Shown here: positions 1 to 8,583 of the stretch, piece after piece
Layout: the number at the start of each line of letters is the position of its first letter
Numbering within the stretch: position 1 is the stretch's first letter
From: Actinomycetota bacterium
GTDB lineage: Bacteria > Actinomycetota > Actinomycetes > Mycobacteriales > Micromonosporaceae
Assembly: GCA_005885555.1 (NCBI GenBank)
Contig: VAWN01000073.1
Location: 1-32,921 of the forward strand
Direction: 5' to 3'
Length of the DNA: 32,921 nt
Position numbers and translations under genes: made by a program
The notes under the pieces: model-generated
Told to the model about the DNA's origin: nothing
The model's database searches: none
Seen by the model: only the letters and a program-made list of their open reading frames with translations

Positions 1-3000
1 GGTTGCGGCTGCGGCTGCGGCTGCCGCGATCGGGCGCACCGCAACACCGTTGAAGCGCACCCGTACCTGCCCGGCGCGGTCGGTCAGCGTGACGGTGAAC
101 GTCGAGCCGTCCCGGACCGCATGCGCGTACCCGGTGACGGGTACCGGCCCGAAGACGTCCAGCGACCGCAGCGCGAACGGAACGTACGGCCGGTCGTCGC
201 CCGCGCCGACGAGCACCGCGAGCGTCTGCAGGGCACCGTCCAGCGGTACCGGATGCAGGGGCCGGCCGGCGAGTTCGGCGGCGCGCGCGGCCGGCACCGT
301 CAGCGTTCCCAACGCCTCGTCGGCACCGTGCCACACCTCGTCGAGCACCTGGAACGACGGCCCGTACGCGATGCCGGCCGCGGCGAACGCCGCGTAGACG
401 CCGGCGCCGGTACGGCGTTGCGGGCACCGGCCGGCGACCGCGGTGATATCGAGGCGCTCCGCCGTGGTGACCTCCGCGGTCGACACCCGTCCCCGCACGT
501 GGCACGATCCGGCGCCGGACAGCTCGAACCGCAGCGCGTCGGCGGCCGGTTCGACGGTGACCTCCAGCGCGCGCGGTTCGGTGACCTCGAACGGCCGCAG
601 CCACTGCACCGAGGCGATCCGAAGCGGCGCGGGGCGGGCATCGGCAGCCAGTTCCAGCGCGACGACGCCCGGAAGCATCGGCGTACCGGCGATGACGTGG
701 TCGGCCACCAGCCAGTCGGTCGGTCGCACCGAACGCGGAATGCCGCCGTCCGCGGACGGCACCGGTACCGCCATCGCGACGGCCGGCGCCGGTTCGGTCG
801 CGGCCCGCTCGGTGGCGGCCGGTACCGCGGCAGCCGGCGCAGGTACCGCGACAGCCGGCGCCGGTACCGCGGCCGGCTCGACCCAGTGCCGCTCGTCGGC
901 GAACGGATACGTCGGCAACGCGGTCCGCCGCCCGCCGCTGTCCCGGTACAGGCGGGACCAGTCCACCGCTGCGCCGTCGAGGTAGGCGCGCGCGATCGGA
1001 GCCAGTTCCCCGTCGGTCCGTCCCGCGACCGTCGCCGCGGAATCCGGCCCGGACAGCAACCGGTCGGCCGCGGAACGCAACACCGGCACCAGTTCCGCCG
1101 TGTCGGCCGCGACGAACGCCGCCCGTACCGGAAGATGCGCGCGCCCCACCGCAAGCGTGTAGGCCACGTCGACGAACGCCGGCCGGTCCGGTGCGTCGAG
1201 GCGCTCGGCGAGCCGGTGCAGCGATCGCGCGAGCGCCGGGCGGGTGTGCGCGGAAACCGGTACCAGCAGGGCTGCGGTCGCGCCCGGCCGGGGACCGACC
1301 GGCGGCGGCTCGGCGACGACCACGTGCGCGTTGGTACCGCTGAAGCCGAAGCTGCTGACCGCGCCGACCAACCGGCCGCGCGGACCGGGGCGCCACGGTT
1401 CCAGCGCGGTTACCGGCCGCAGCCGGCTGCGACCGAAGTCGATTTCCGGGTTCGGCGTGGCGAAGTTGATGCTCGGCGGCAGCATCCGGTACCGCATCGA
1501 CAGCAACACCTTGAGCAGACCCGCGATACCGGCCGCCATGGTGGTGTGTCCGATGTTGCTTTTCACCGAGCCGATTCCGCACGACCCGACCGCGTCACCG
1601 TCCCGGCCGAACACCTCGTCGAGCGCCTTCACCTCGATCGGATCGCCCAGCGGGGTACCGGTTCCGTGTGCCTCGACGTAGGTCACGTCCTCGGGTACGA
1701 CGCCGGCCCGGCGGTGGACCCGCGCGATCAGGCCGGCCTGGCTGGCCGCGCTGGGCGCGGTGATTCCGTTGGTACGCCCGTCACCGTTGACGCCGCTGCC
1801 GAGGATGACGCCGTGGATCTGGTCGCCGTCGGCCAGCGCACGGTCCAGGCGCTTGAGGAGCACGGCCCCCGACCCCTCGCCGAGCACGATGCCGTCGGCT
1901 GACGCGTCGAAGGGCGCCGACCGCCCGGACGGGGACAGCATTCCCGTCTTGCTGGTCAACACATGCATGCGCGGGGTCAGCATCAGCGCCACGCCACCGG
2001 CGACGGCCGCGTCGCACTCGCCAGCGCGGATGCTCTCGCACGCGAGGTGCAGTGCGACCAGCGACGACGAGCACGCGGTGTCGATCGCCATGGTGGGCCC
2101 GGTGAGGTCGAGCAGATAAGCGATCCGCGCGGCCAGCACCGAGCCGGAGTTGCCGAGGAAGGCGTGCGCGCTGTCGCCCTGCTCCTCCTGCCGCAACAGA
2201 TCGAGGTAGTCGCCGGCGGCGCACCCGACGAACACGCCCCAGCGCCGCTTGTCCGGCCGGTCGACCGCGTACCCGGCGTCCTCCAGGCAGGCCCATGCGG
2301 TCTGCAGGAACAGCCGCTGCTGCGGGTCCATCGCCGCGGCCTCCAGCGGCGAGATCCGGAAGAACTGAGCATCGAATCCGTCCACAGTGGACAGTAGGGC
2401 CGCCCACCTGCTGTACGTGCGGCCGGGCGCCCGCCGGTCGGGATCGAAGTACGTCGCGACGTCCCACCGGTCCGCCGGTACCTCCCGGATGCTGTCCCGG
2501 CCGGCGGCGAGGTTGCGCCAGAAGTCGTCCAGATCCTGGCCGTCGGGGAACCTGCCGGCCATGCCGATGACAGCGATGTCCACGGCCGCGTCGCGGTTCA
2601 CGGCCCCGTCATGGTCCGCGGACGGTGCGGGATCCGGCGGGGGTACCGCGACCGGACGCAACTCCACCCGGACGGTACCGGTCGGCTCGGCGGCCGAGGC
2701 CGGATCGTCGGTGACGTCGCTCAGCCGCACCTCGACCGGCCCACACACCGCGGGCACCGCAGGCGGCGCGGTGACCGGTACCGCCGGTGCGCCCAGCGCC
2801 TCGGCATGGATCTCCCGGTCCCGGGCGATCAGTTCGCGCACGAACGACACCAGGCGTGGCACGGTCGGATGGTCATACACGGCAACGGAATCGATGTCCA
2901 GACCGAACGCCCGGTTCACCTCGCGCACCAGCTCGACCGCGCCGATCGAGTCCAGCCCCATCTCGCTGAAGCTGAGGGCCGGGTCTATCTCCGACCGGTC

Positions 3001-6000
3001 GAGGTACAGGCTGGCGCACAGCACGTCCTGCACGACGGCGGTGACCGCGGCGTCCTGTGGTACCGCCGGTTCAACCGGTACCGGCGCGGCCGGCGCGCCT
3101 GCGGCGGTGCGGAACCCGTCCACCTTCGCGAAGTGCTGCCGGATGAGGGCGGCCGACTCGGCGCCGAACACCTGGTCGTGCATTGCCGACTCACGGGCGA
3201 TCACCGGCCGCAGCCGGTCCAGCGCGCGACCGGCGAGGTCCTGCTTGAGCACCCGGACCGCCAGCGGCGACTTCTCCGCCACCGAGCGGGCCAGCGCGAG
3301 CGCGGCCGGCAGCACGTCGGACTGTGGCGCGAACGTGACGCCGGCACCGCGCCGCGCCAACTCGTCGCCGGTGAACGGCCGGCCGGTGTAGAACATCTCG
3401 GCCGCGACCGCCGCACCGAGGCGCTGCTCCAGCACATAGGTCGCGCCCATGCCCGGCGTGAAGCCGTATTTCAGGAAGTTGGCGCTGTAGACGCCTTCCC
3501 GGGACAGCACCACGAGGTCGGCGTACAGCGCGAAGGCGAACCCGCCGCCCGACGCGTGCCCGCGGACGGCGGCGATCACCGGACGGTCGCAGCGCAGCAT
3601 GCCCTCGTACACGAACGGCGCGTCGGTGAACCGGCTCCCGCCACCGGCCAGGGTTTCCAGCGCCTGCGGCGTCGCGCCCATGCTGAACACCTTGTCGGTA
3701 CCCGTGATCACGACCGCGCGTACCCGGTCGTCGTCGGCGATGCGGGCGAACGCGTCCTCCAGGCCGCGCATCATGTCCTCGGTGAACATGTTGCTGCCGC
3801 TGGCGGAGCGCATCGTCAGCACCGCGATACCCGGGTCGAGAAGGCGAAGGTCGACACCCTCCCCACCCGGCGCCCCGGGATCGACCGGTACCGCCACCGG
3901 CTCGGCTGGTTCGCTGACCGCGGGCGGCGCCGGCTCCGCGGGCACCGGAGTCGCGGCAGGCACGGCGACCTCCGCGGACGCGTTCGTGCCGCGCCAGTGC
4001 CCAATCCAGCACCGCTCCTCCTGGAACGGATAGCCGGGCAGCGGCCGGCGCACCGCGACCGTGGTACCCGCATGGCCGGCGGCCCAGTCGACGTCCCCGC
4101 CGCCGGCCCAGTACGCGGCGACCGGTACCAGTTCTCCGGCACGGAACGTGGCGACGGCATCGGCCAGTTCGGGCGCGTCGGTGCGACCCCAGAAGCCGTT
4201 GCCACCGGCCGGCGCACCGTCGAGGTACCGGTGCAGCGTCCGGCGCAGTTCCCCGGCGTCCCCGGCGACCACCGCGAGCCGGCTCGGCATCGGCGTGCGG
4301 CCCACCTGCAACGTGTACGCCAGGTCGGTCAGGAAGTGCGCGTCGGTGTGCCCGCCCGCCGGGATGCGCCGGGCGAGTTCGGCGACCGTGACGTCCGGCG
4401 TCGGCCGGTCGGCGCCCGGCCACCGCTCGGCCAGCCGCCGGCCCAGTTCCCGCAGTCCGGCCGCGTCGAAACCCAGGTCCGCCAACGGTTCCGCGTGGTC
4501 CACCGCGTCCGGCGGCAGGCCCAGCAGGTCAGCGGCCACACCGGCGATCCAGTCGGCGGTCCCGTCGTCGCCGGCCGGATCTGCGGCGTCGCGCGCGTCG
4601 AGCAGGTCGACGTAGCGGCGCGCGTAGGCGCGCAACGCCTTGTCGTCACGAGCGGACAGGACGAACAGCCATTCGCGCGCGGCGTCGTCGGCACGCGGCC
4701 CGCGTTGCGGCGCCTCCTCGACGAGTACGTGTGCGTTGGCACCACCGGCACCGAACGCGCTTATCCCGGCCCGCCGGGCGGTGCCGCCCGCCGGCGGCGG
4801 CCACGCCTCGTGCACCTGCTGTACCCGGAACGGCGAGCCCGCGAAGTCGATGTGCGGATTGGTCCGCGTGGCGTGCAGCGACGGTACCAGTTGCCGGTGC
4901 TGCAACTGGAGCAGCACCTTGGTCAGCCCGGCGATCCCCGCGGCACTCTCCAGGTGCCCGATGTTCGACTTCACCGACCCGATCGCGCACGAGCCCGCGG
5001 GAACCTCGGTGCCGGCGAACGCCTGTCCCAGACCGGCCACCTCGACCGGGTCGCCCAGCGAGGTACCGGTGCCGTGCGCCTCGATGTACCCGACCGTGTC
5101 CGGCCGCCACCCGGCCTGCTCGACGGCCGCGCGGATCAGCGCGCCCTGCGCCGCCGGGCTCGGTACGGTGAACCCGCTCGTGCGGCCGGTGTGGTTGACC
5201 GTCGTCGCGCGGATGACGCCGTAGATGTGGTCGCCGTCGGCCAGCGCCCGGTCCAGCGGCTTGAGCAGAACCGCGCCGACCCCCTCCCCCGGCACGTATC
5301 CGGTGCCGTCGGCGCCGAAGCTGCGGCACCGGCCGTCGTCGGACAGGAACTGGCCCTGCGCGAGTTGCAGGTACTTCTCCGGATGGATGGTCACGTTGAC
5401 GCCGCCGGCCAGGGCGAGCGCGGACTCGCCCCGCCGGATGCTCTCCACCGCCAGATGCAGCGCGGTCAGCGACGACGAGCACGCGGTGTCCACGGCGACG
5501 CTGGGGCCGTGCAGATCGAGGCAGTACGAGACGCGGTTGGCGACCGCCGCGTGCATGGCGGTCGGTGCCACCCCGCCATCGGCGTCGGCGAAAAGCTGGT
5601 AGTGGTTCCACATCACGCCGACGAAGACGCCGACGGGCTGCGCGCCGAACGAGCGGGGCGGGTACCCGGCGTCCTCGCACGCATGCCAGCAGGCACGCAG
5701 GAACAGCCGCTCCTGCGGGTCCATCCGTTCGGCGTCGCGGCGGGAGATGCCGAAGAACGCCGGATCGAACCGGTCGACGCCGTCGAGGAAACCGCCCCAC
5801 CGGCCGTAGGTGCGGCCCTCGGCCTCGCGGTCGGGATCGTAGTACGCGGCATGGTCCCAGCGCTCGGGCGGTACCTCGATGATGCTGTCGCGGCCCTCGG
5901 TCAGGTTGCGCCAGAACGCTTCCAGGTCGGGCGCCTGCGGGTACCGGCCGGCGAGCCCGATGACCGCGACCGCGCTCGCATCGGCGGCCGGGGCGGCGGG

Positions 6001-8583
6001 CGGCGCGGCGGGCAGGACGTGCGGCACCCGGTCGGGATCGCCGTACAGCACCGCGAAGCTCTCGTGGGTACCGCTCAGCCCGCGCGCCAGCACATCGAGA
6101 CCGACGGCGGCGGGCATCGGTACCATCCCGGTCGCGGCGGTCGAGCGGCGGACCGCGTCGGCGGGCACCGGCATGCCGCCGTCGGCCCACAGCGGCCAGG
6201 CCACCGCGAGCGTGCGGCCGCGCCGGTCCGCGCGGCCCGCGCGCCACCGGGCGAAGCCGAGCTGGTACCCGTTGCCGTACGCGTACTCCGCCTGCCCGGG
6301 ATTGGGCAGCACGCCGGCCAGCGACGAGAACAGCACGAAGCAGTCGAGGTCGTCGGCGGCGGTCGCCGCGTCGAGGTGGACGGTGCCGGCCACCTTCGCG
6401 CCCAGTACCGCGCTGATGTCGGCCGCCTCCTTGCGGAACAGCAGCCCGTCGCGCACGGTACCGGCACAGTGCAGCACGCCGTCGATGCGGCCGAACGCGT
6501 CCCGGGCGTGTGCCGCCGCGGCCGCCGCGCCGTCGGCCGTGGACACGTCGGCGACCACGTACCGCACGTCGCCGCCCCGCTCCCGCCACCGCTCGATGCG
6601 ACCGCGCAACGCGTCGTCACAGGGCCGGCGGCCGGCGAGGACCAGCCGCGCGTGGTACCGGTCGACGAGGTGGTCGGCGAGTACCCCGGCGAGCGCCCCG
6701 GCGCCACCGGTGACGAGGTACACCCCGCGCTCCTTGAACGGCGGGCGGTCCGGTGCGGCGGGGCCCGGCTCGACCGGCGTGAACCGGCGTACCTGCCGCG
6801 CCCCGCCGCGGTACCGGACGGCGGCCTCGCCTGCGTCGTCGAGCAGCTCGGCCAGAACCGTGTCCGCGTCGGCGGTGCCGGTGACCACCCGGCAGCGCAG
6901 GAGCGGTACCTCCGCGGCGACGGTCGCGGCCATCGCGGCCAGTCCGGCGGCGGACGGTGCGGCCGGCTCCGGGCTGGCGGACTGCGGGCTGGCGGACTGC
7001 GGGGCGAGGAACACGACCGGCGTCGGTCGGGTCGGCCGCCGGTCCACCAGCGCGCCGGTGAGCGCCCACAACGCCAGCGCGGGACCGTCCGCCGGATCGG
7101 CGCCGCCGGGCAGGACATGAACGTAGCCGGCCGCGTCGGCAAGCTCGTCGAGCAACCGGCGCACCTGGTCGCGGTCGCGCGGGTCCAGCCGGTACGCGTC
7201 CGGACCGGTCGCCGCGAAGGACGCGGCGGCGGTGACGGTCACCACCCGGCCGGCCCGGGTGCGCAACCGGTCAACCAGATCCGCCTCCCCACCGAAGACG
7301 ACCAGCGGTCCACTGTGGACGGTCGAGGCGGCGGGAACGGCGGGTACCTCGACCCAGACCTCCCGTTGGCACCAGGGCGCGCCCGGTACCGCCGGCGCGG
7401 GCGCAACCGGTACCGGACCGGCAGGCGCGCCGTCGGCCGGCGCGGCGTCGGCCGGCGTGCCGGTCGCATCCGGCCGGATCTCGTAGGTGGCCGCCAGGTG
7501 CCGCGCGAGGCTGCCGATGTCGCCGTACTCGAACAGCAGCGTCGGGTACAGCCCGGTGCCGACGAGCGTCTCCAGCTCCTCGCCCAGGCGCAGCAGGGCC
7601 ACCGAGTCCAGACCCAGGTCGTAGAACCCGACGTCGGTGGCCACCTCGGCCGGCGTGGTACCCAGGGCGGCGGCGACCCGCTGGCGCAGGTACCGCACAA
7701 CGTCGTCGACCGGATCGACCGCAGGACTGTCCACTTCGGACAGTAGCCGGGTGATCAGCTCCGGACGCCGGATCCGCTTGCACGACATGTCGCGGAACTC
7801 GGCGAGCAGCCGGCCGCCCTCGTCGTGCAGGGTGTAGTCGTTGCGCAACAGGTCGCCGGACGCCGCCGGGGTCTCCGGTCGCGGTACGTGGACGTACACG
7901 GCAGCGGTGAGCGGACGCGGTGCGTGGACGTACCCGATGTGGAACGGGATGAACGGTTCCGCGCCGACGCTCTCGTCCTGCCCGAAGGCGACCAGCGTGG
8001 CCGCGTCCATCTTCGCCGGGTGCAGGTGGAAGCCGTCCTCGTGCCCGTTCGCGCCCGGTGCCAGACGCAGCTCGGCGAGCAGGTACGGGTCGCCGCGGTA
8101 CAGGCGGCCCACGCACGTCATCGCGTCGCCGTGCCGGATGCCCTCGCGCCGGGTACGCGCGTAGAGCACGTCCATGTCGTCGGTAGCAGTGGCACCGGCC
8201 TTGAGCCGGTCGACGTCCAGCGGTGCCGCCGGTGACCGGTCGGCGGGTACCAGTTCGCCGCGCGCGTTGTCCCGCCAGGGCGCGCAGGGCTGCCCGTCGC
8301 GCAGCCACCGGCTGTCCACCCGTACCCGGCGGATGCCGTCCTCCGTCGTCACCCGCACCCGCAGTTCCCGGTCGAACCCGTCGCGCGTGGTGACCGGCTC
8401 GGCGAACAGCACGTTGCGCAGCGCGGTGTCGCGCGGGTCGATGCCCTGGGCGGCCAGGACGCGGTACACGATGTCGAGGAAGGCGACGCCGGGCAGCACG
8501 GACACCCCGTGCACCCGGTGGTTCGCCATCACGAAGTCTTTGCAGGACAAGCGGATCCGGCACTCGATGTCGTGCTCAGTCAT
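1..8583 (-). CDS. Trans-AT polyketide synthase, DH-ACP-KR / KS-ECH-ACP / KS-DH..., partial at left edge
   Basis: Elongates the polyketide chain on carrier proteins in the cytoplasm. All 2861 codons in the window are open and the stop lies beyond base 1. Approximate order: DH 1-265 (HxxxGxxxxPG at His22, Asp193), ACP 291-368 (Ser327), KR 410-850 (TGGAGALAG, Ser-Tyr-Asn triad), KS 868-1295 (Cys1035, HGTGT, KSNIGH), post-KS flank holding an ACP-like insert without its Ser, ECH 1573-1812, ACP 1843-1916 (Ser1879), KS 2000-2425 (Cys2171, HGTGT, KSNIGH), DH from about 2606 (His2629, Asp2782), then an alanine-rich linker. There is no AT domain. The ATG at 8583 overlaps the shuttle gene stop by 8 nt, and the first DH motif follows at once, which supports this start. 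The DH-ACP-KR N-terminus lacks a KS, so it probably completes the module begun by the terminal KS of the other synthase. The termination domain is not visible here. Confidence 0.96.
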   Translation of the reverse strand, partial: MTEHDIECRIRLSCKDFVMANHRVHGVSVLPGVAFLDIVYRVLAAQGIDPRDTALRNVLFAEPVTTRDGFDRELRVRVTTEDGIRRVRVDSRWLRDGQPCAPWRDNARGELVPADRSPAAPLDVDRLKAGATATDDMDVLYARTRREGIRHGDAMTCVGRLYRGDPYLLAELRLAPGANGHEDGFHLHPAKMDAATLVAFGQDESVGAEPFIPFHIGYVHAPRPLTAAVYVHVPRPETPAASGDLLRNDYTLHDEGGRLLAEFRDMSCKRIRRPELITRLLSEVDSPAVDPVDDVVRYLRQRVAAALGTTPAEVATDVGFYDLGLDSVALLRLGEELETLVGTGLYPTLLFEYGDIGSLARHLAATYEIRPDATGTPADAAPADGAPAGPVPVAPAPAVPGAPWCQREVWVEVPAVPAASTVHSGPLVVFGGEADLVDRLRTRAGRVVTVTAAASFAATGPDAYRLDPRDRDQVRRLLDELADAAGYVHVLPGGADPADGPALALWALTGALVDRRPTRPTPVVFLAPQSASPQSASPEPAAPSAAGLAAMAATVAAEVPLLRCRVVTGTADADTVLAELLDDAGEAAVRYRGGARQVRRFTPVEPGPAAPDRPPFKERGVYLVTGGAGALAGVLADHLVDRYHARLVLAGRRPCDDALRGRIERWRERGGDVRYVVADVSTADGAAAAAAHARDAFGRIDGVLHCAGTVRDGLLFRKEAADISAVLGAKVAGTVHLDAATAADDLDCFVLFSSLAGVLPNPGQAEYAYGNGYQLGFARWRAGRADRRGRTLAVAWPLWADGGMPVPADAVRRSTAATGMVPMPAAVGLDVLARGLSGTHESFAVLYGDPDRVPHVLPAAPPAAPAADASAVAVIGLAGRYPQAPDLEAFWRNLTEGRDSIIEVPPERWDHAAYYDPDREAEGRTYGRWGGFLDGVDRFDPAFFGISRRDAERMDPQERLFLRACWHACEDAGYPPRSFGAQPVGVFVGVMWNHYQLFADADGGVAPTAMHAAVANRVSYCLDLHGPSVAVDTACSSSLTALHLAVESIRRGESALALAGGVNVTIHPEKYLQLAQGQFLSDDGRCRSFGADGTGYVPGEGVGAVLLKPLDRALADGDHIYGVIRATTVNHTGRTSGFTVPSPAAQGALIRAAVEQAGWRPDTVGYIEAHGTGTSLGDPVEVAGLGQAFAGTEVPAGSCAIGSVKSNIGHLESAAGIAGLTKVLLQLQHRQLVPSLHATRTNPHIDFAGSPFRVQQVHEAWPPPAGGTARRAGISAFGAGGANAHVLVEEAPQRGPRADDAAREWLFVLSARDDKALRAYARRYVDLLDARDAADPAGDDGTADWIAGVAADLLGLPPDAVDHAEPLADLGFDAAGLRELGRRLAERWPGADRPTPDVTVAELARRIPAGGHTDAHFLTDLAYTLQVGRTPMPSRLAVVAGDAGELRRTLHRYLDGAPAGGNGFWGRTDAPELADAVATFRAGELVPVAAYWAGGGDVDWAAGHAGTTVAVRRPLPGYPFQEERCWIGHWRGTNASAEVAVPAATPVPAEPAPPAVSEPAEPVAVPVDPGAPGGEGVDLRLLDPGIAVLTMRSASGSNMFTEDMMRGLEDAFARIADDDRVRAVVITGTDKVFSMGATPQALETLAGGGSRFTDAPFVYEGMLRCDRPVIAAVRGHASGGGFAFALYADLVVLSREGVYSANFLKYGFTPGMGATYVLEQRLGAAVAAEMFYTGRPFTGDELARRGAGVTFAPQSDVLPAALALARSVAEKSPLAVRVLKQDLAGRALDRLRPVIARESAMHDQVFGAESAALIRQHFAKVDGFRTAAGAPAAPVPVEPAVPQDAAVTAVVQDVLCASLYLDRSEIDPALSFSEMGLDSIGAVELVREVNRAFGLDIDSVAVYDHPTVPRLVSFVRELIARDREIHAEALGAPAVPVTAPPAVPAVCGPVEVRLSDVTDDPASAAEPTGTVRVELRPVAVPPPDPAPSADHDGAVNRDAAVDIAVIGMAGRFPDGQDLDDFWRNLAAGRDSIREVPADRWDVATYFDPDRRAPGRTYSRWAALLSTVDGFDAQFFRISPLEAAAMDPQQRLFLQTAWACLEDAGYAVDRPDKRRWGVFVGCAAGDYLDLLRQEEQGDSAHAFLGNSGSVLAARIAYLLDLTGPTMAIDTACSSSLVALHLACESIRAGECDAAVAGGVALMLTPRMHVLTSKTGMLSPSGRSAPFDASADGIVLGEGSGAVLLKRLDRALADGDQIHGVILGSGVNGDGRTNGITAPSAASQAGLIARVHRRAGVVPEDVTYVEAHGTGTPLGDPIEVKALDEVFGRDGDAVGSCGIGSVKSNIGHTTMAAGIAGLLKVLLSMRYRMLPPSINFATPNPEIDFGRSRLRPVTALEPWRPGPRGRLVGAVSSFGFSGTNAHVVVAEPPPVGPRPGATAALLVPVSAHTRPALARSLHRLAERLDAPDRPAFVDVAYTLAVGRAHLPVRAAFVAADTAELVPVLRSAADRLLSGPDSAATVAGRTDGELAPIARAYLDGAAVDWSRLYRDSGGRRTALPTYPFADERHWVEPAAVPAPAVAVPAPAAAVPAATERAATEPAPAVAMAVPVPSADGGIPRSVRPTDWLVADHVIAGTPMLPGVVALELAADARPAPLRIASVQWLRPFEVTEPRALEVTVEPAADALRFELSGAGSCHVRGRVSTAEVTTAERLDITAVAGRCPQRRTGAGVYAAFAAAGIAYGPSFQVLDEVWHGADEALGTLTVPAARAAELAGRPLHPVPLDGALQTLAVLVGAGDDRPYVPFALRSLDVFGPVPVTGYAHAVRDGSTFTVTLTDRAGQVRVRFNGVAVRPIAAAAAAAAT
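2380..2392. repeat. Iterated palindrome GTCCACAGTGGAC
   Basis: Exact copy of a 13-base palindrome (GTCCACWGTGGAC) that recurs across the window inside coding sequence. Here it codes for part of STVD in the left PKS. Confidence 0.7.
3145..3865 (-). other. Embedded ECH2-type crotonase domain
   Basis: Crotonase fold of about 240 residues between a KS and an ACP. It shows KVFSMGATPQAL, the oxyanion-hole segment GHASGGG, KYGFTPGMGATY and a late MHDQVFG. These are hallmarks of the PksI/CurF ECH2 group, which decarboxylates 3-methylglutaconyl-ACP in HMG-synthase beta-branching. The partner enzymes (HMG synthase, donor ACP, ECH1, decarboxylating KS) are not in this window. Confidence 0.8.
4380..4575 (-). 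other. ACP-like insert without phosphopantetheine serine, inside a post-KS flank
   Basis: Residues 1337-1400 look like a carrier fold ending in LADLGFDAAGLREL, where an active ACP has LGxDS. The position of the attachment Ser is Ala1374. It interrupts the post-KS flanking subdomain: the SARD strand lies before it and the LTDLAYTLQVGR strand after it. It cannot carry a substrate, so a docking role is my inference. Confidence 0.65.
6971..7000 (-). repeat. 15-bp perfect tandem duplication
   Basis: Two copies of GGGCTGGCGGACTGC (plus-strand reading) in frame within the structural KR half of the left PKS, giving a repeated QSASP peptide. It has no visible catalytic meaning. Confidence 0.85.
7308..7320. 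repeat. Iterated palindrome GTCCACTGTGGAC
   Basis: Exact copy in the left PKS, coding for part of STVHSG on the minus strand. A relaxed form with perfect 7-base arms, ACTGTCC...GGACAGT, lies at 7726-7744. Confidence 0.7.
7790..8583 (-). other. DH domain at the N-terminus of the left PKS
   Basis: Hot-dog dehydratase with His22 in an HxxxGxxxxPG motif and Asp193 in an HPAKMD motif, so both catalytic residues are present. A DH as first domain with ACP and KR behind it (DH-ACP-KR) is the second half of a split trans-AT module. The KS would be supplied by the C-terminus of the NRPS-PKS encoded at 20065-32436. Confidence 0.85.

Larger units (their letters stand above)
6030..7360 (-). other. KR domain (structural plus catalytic halves) of the left PKS
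   Basis: The nucleotide-binding motif reads TGGAGALAG, near the usual TGGxGGLG. The catalytic Ser, Tyr (EYAYGN) and Asn are all visible. It should reduce the beta-ketone made by the KS that ends the NRPS-PKS, before the preceding DH removes water. The ACP lies between DH and KR (Ser327, about 7480-7710). The structural half contains the 15-bp tandem duplication at 6971-7000. Confidence 0.8.

Noticed and set aside
2611-7746. A 1711-codon open frame on the plus strand
   Set aside because: It is the antisense shadow of the left PKS. Its translation is Arg/Gly/Pro/Val-rich with no family pattern, while the minus strand shows intact KS, KR and DH motifs.
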